From Diogma glabrata (lineage: Eukaryota > Arthropoda > Insecta > Diptera > Cylindrotomidae), in contig OY856188.1 in NCBI GenBank assembly GCA_963693315.1, positions 220,738,263-220,802,262 of the forward strand: DNA of 64,000 bases, given 5' to 3'. The position numbers and the translations under genes were made by a program. The notes beneath the pieces were generated by a model. That model saw only the letters and a program-made list of their open reading frames with translations. It searched no databases and was not told the DNA's origin. This document shows positions 61,039-64,000 of this stretch, piece by piece; within the stretch, counting starts at the first letter, position 1, and each line of letters opens with the position of its first letter.

Positions 61039-63623
61039 GTACTAGGCAAAAAAATTAATAAGATATAATTGTTAATCTAAGTGATTGTTAATTTAAGTGA
61101 ATATCATTAACTCTATAGTAATGTGTAATAATCATATTTCAAATTAACAAAGAAATAAAAGAAAATAAATGGAGAATGAAAGTATACTTGTTTTGATGTT
61201 CGTTTGATGAAAATAATAGATATTGATCGTCTCACGCTTATAGTGACGTCAGCATTAATTATAAACCAACGTGTTAAGCATACCGGTTCCTGTTACGGTT
61301 ACCGTTTTTTTTTGTGAAGAGAAACAAGACGCGGGATTTTTGGATATATTGAGGTGTTTTCTTAGAATGCGAGAATATCATCGCTTTCATTCAGTTCAAT
61401 AGTCGAGTGAGAATTCGAGTTTATCCTGCATGCTGAGCTCTCATCCCTCTGCTTCTTCGATCATCATTTAGAGCCACAATGCTATCAAGTTAATGGAGTA
61501 ATATGGCGAACGGAATCTGGAAAACCGGAATATCAAGAAGGTGAGTGTTCTTCTATTCTGTTTATTTTTAAATAGTGTTATGAATGAGTACGGACGTGTG
61601 TTTTTATGAGCGCGAGCATGTGGGAGCGTTCGTGGGTTGGATGTTGGAGAGTCCATGTCTATATTATACTTTATTCATTTAACAATGTAGGCGAAGGTCC
61701 AAGAGGTCATATAACCGTCGAAGTTAAAATGTCCAAGTGGTAAGATACGTTTCCATAATAACAAGCAAACAGGAACAATAAATATTAAATAAATTTTCTA
61801 CTTTGTTCCTTTTGATCGAATTAATTTAATCAAAGATTTTTTTTTGTAGACAACTGTGTGAACGTTTTACATTATTCAATTTAAAAGACTTCTCTGACCT
61901 AGTTGATTCACCTCTATAACAAATACAATAAATAAAGTCTATATGGCGGGAATTTCACGCTATAGTAATTCACTATATATAATACATTCCAATAATAGAG
62001 TTGCCAGTTTTACGTTAAGTATATCCAATGGTGGGAATTAAGGTAGTCGAAAGATCCTCTAATTTAAAATGATATTCAGGATACAACATTTCATGCATTA
62101 AACACTTAACTGAGGACGATTCAGACATAATAAATTCTTCTTTCTCAAAATTCCAATTCAGCAAATGCTTATATTTCAGAAGGTTAATATAACTTTAATT
62201 TTATTTAAAAAGAATTAAATAGCTGTCTTGTTAGTTCCTAGTTTAAAAGACACCAGATATTATTTTCAGTTTTAAACACCATATCTAATCAATTAAAGAT
62301 AACATTCTAAGTCCAAGGGCTATCGACATAAATTAACTTTTTTTAATTTCAAACATATTTCACCGATAATCGTTTTGTTTGATATTATTAAAATTAAGGG
62401 GTAGAAAAAGTTAAACCCAACCTTTGCGGAAAAACATTTTTTTTATATTAATCAAAGTATTAAGGAAACTTCATATAATAGAAAGCCTTTTACTAAAACA
62501 GAAAAACATGACCTCTTTTTAAAGTGAGGAAAAACTAGGCTCACAAAACAAAACTTTAGGTTGTTTAGTTTAATAAACCGTTACCTAAAAAGCATCGGTT
62601 AATAAAATCGTCCAACAGTGGATCTGGTATGAAGGCAGTGCAACTCTCAAGATTGGTGGCTTATAGCGACACCTTTGTTCTAGTTTTTTTTGTCTACTGA
62701 TATTTTTATGATTAACCTATCCCAATCATAAACCTTGGGAATAATAACATATTAATTTTATTGTAGAATTTTTGTCTTCATCAGATATTTTATTAAAACA
62801 ACGAAACCACCAAATAACGTGGAATCTATTTTAGTTTATGTTTTTTTTTTATATTCGATTGAAGTACCAACCCTAGCATAAAACTATAAAAAAAAAGGAA
62901 GGAATGTTCTGCCAAAAATTAATTCAAAATACAGAAACTTTAAACAATATTGTAATTGGAGCCAACCATTTGTCACTGAAATATAATAATAAAATTTTTT
63001 TTATTTCTTTGTCTAAATCACCGTGACGTAAATAATCATCAACTACCGATTACTAATGAAGATAAAGAATACTTTTTTGGGAATTTAGACGAAATTTATA
63101 ATTCGTCCGAAAATAAGTAGTCTCGATTTTGTTGTCATGTGAACATTCTTCTAGGATATGGACTTGTCTTAAATAAAATAAAGCTTGTTTTAAATAAAAT
63201 AAAATAAAGAATAGTTTTTGAGACTTTAGATGAAAGTTTTAATTCGTCCGAAAATAAGTAGTCTGAATTTTGTTGTCATGTGGACATTCTTCTAGGATAT
63301 TGGATTGTTTTAGGTGCGTGTGTGTGTGAATGAAGTATGAGAGTGTGAAAGTATGTGAGTAAATGTGGGGTTGGGCGTGGGGATCGTGGTTCTTTCGCCA
63401 AAGGGGTCGCCAGAGTCTCATTTTTTCCATTTGTATTTTTATCCCATTTCCGAAAATCCCCGTAATTCGCGTACATGTCTGCATTTGTATTGGAGCAGCA
63501 GGGTTTACCAATCGGACTCCATACTGTGATTAGCCGGAGCACAAAAATAAAATCTCAATTAGTTACGCGACCTGCTATGCCGCTTCATTGGTTCGCCAAT
63601 GAAAAAGCTCTTCATTACAAAGA

Positions 63624-64000
63624 TGCAGTTTTTAGTTATTTAGTGTAGTTCATTTCGATTTATTACGTACTTGTCGTATAGAAATTGATAATGTCATGTT
63701 TTATTATAATGCAATTTCTTATGGCTCCTGACGCTTATGGCTTCTGAAATTAAAACAACACTCTGTAACTCATTCTAAATTAATTAACGCTGGTGTATAA
63801 AGATAGCTTCTCTGAAAAATTTCAAGACATACAATCCATCCAAATTATTTTCAAAATATCCAAACTTTTAAAGTAAGTTGGTTAGTGGAAAAACACTCCC
63901 AAGATTACTTTTTTTATAATTCATTTATTTATGGAACCATCATTTCAATCCACTATTTTTATTCTTGTCAAATTTCTAAATTACTATTATTTTTATTAAT
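63624..64000. other. Right flank of element A; no gene seen
   Basis: AT-rich host DNA after the AAGA target duplication. No ORF, RNA gene or repeat recognised. Confidence 0.45.

Larger units (their letters stand above)
33374..63619 (+). mobile_element. Element A: Gypsy-type retrotransposon with ~4.2 kb LTRs, hosting two later insertions
   Basis: Bounded by TGTAATGG...TTCATTACA and flanked by a 4 bp direct repeat AAGA (33370-33373, 63620-63623). Order: 5' LTR 33374-40686, tRNA-Lys primer site, structured leader, gag, pol (protease, RT, RNase H, integrase), 0.8 kb tail region, 3' LTR 48563-63619. A 3.1 kb LINE is inserted in the 5' LTR and 10.8 kb element B in the 3' LTR. Without them the element is about 16.4 kb, of which more than half is LTR. 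A 4 bp duplication and this pol order fit Metaviridae. No env was seen. The sampled LTR stretches are nearly identical, but gag and pol carry several disabling breaks. Confidence 0.93.
48563..63619 (+). repeat. 3' LTR of element A (~4.28 kb without element B)
   Basis: 48563-50260 plus 61043-63619. It is split by element B, which duplicated GTAC (50257-50260 and 61039-61042). The 5' LTR reads straight through at 38124 ('tctgtactaggc'), giving the empty site. The LINE found in the 5' LTR is absent here (about 49243). Confidence 0.93.

Overview
The window is AT-rich eukaryotic DNA from an arthropod, most likely an insect. Evidence: jockey-like and RTE-like LINEs, Metaviridae-type (Gypsy) retrotransposons, hAT-type and foldback-type DNA transposons, MITEs, and one well-spliced exon of an animal ChaC-type gamma-glutamylcyclotransferase. 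Almost everything here is mobile DNA, much of it nested. I recognise only one host exon with confidence (8283-8549, minus strand) and propose a second (25807-25906, minus strand).

Layout. 1-8.3 kb: decayed LINE ORF1, a LINE 3' end, a tandem duplication hit by a MITE, and a hAT-like element hit by a LINE; part of this probably lies in or beyond an intron of the ChaC gene. 8.28-8.55 kb: ChaC exon. 9.6-11.2 kb: an element with ~200 bp inverted repeats around a fragment of a repetitive arthropod protein. 11.9-16.8 kb: a 4.9 kb foldback element made of ~245 bp units in opposed arms, with a 9 bp target duplication. 17.3-25.3 kb: a minus-strand Gypsy element (short LTRs, 5 bp TSD) whose integrase is split by a 3.4 kb hAT-ended insertion holding two opposed LINE fragments. 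25.9-28.8 kb: a minus-strand LTR element without pol that appears to split a host exon. 28.8-33.4 kb: non-coding DNA with several MITEs.

33.37-63.62 kb is one composite. Its frame is a plus-strand Gypsy-type element (element A) with LTRs of about 4.2 kb each, bounded TGTAATG...CATTACA and flanked by a 4 bp AAGA duplication. It has a tRNA-Lys primer site, a 2 kb leader rich in RNA hairpins, a Gag with an N-terminal RING-H2 finger, and a broken pol. An intact 997-aa RTE-like LINE sits in its 5' LTR, and a second Gypsy-type element (element B, minus strand, 10.8 kb, long intact gag and pol ORFs, PPxY motifs in Gag) sits in its 3' LTR. The other LTR gives the empty site in each case, so these boundaries are secure.

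The strongest candidates for something new are element A (RING-H2 Gag, giant LTR, structured leader, a covarying hairpin before gag and after pol, and a tRNA-Lys-like sequence beside the 3' LTR) and the foldback element. Coordinates of decayed repeats are approximate to a few tens of bases; those of LTRs and target duplications were read base by base.
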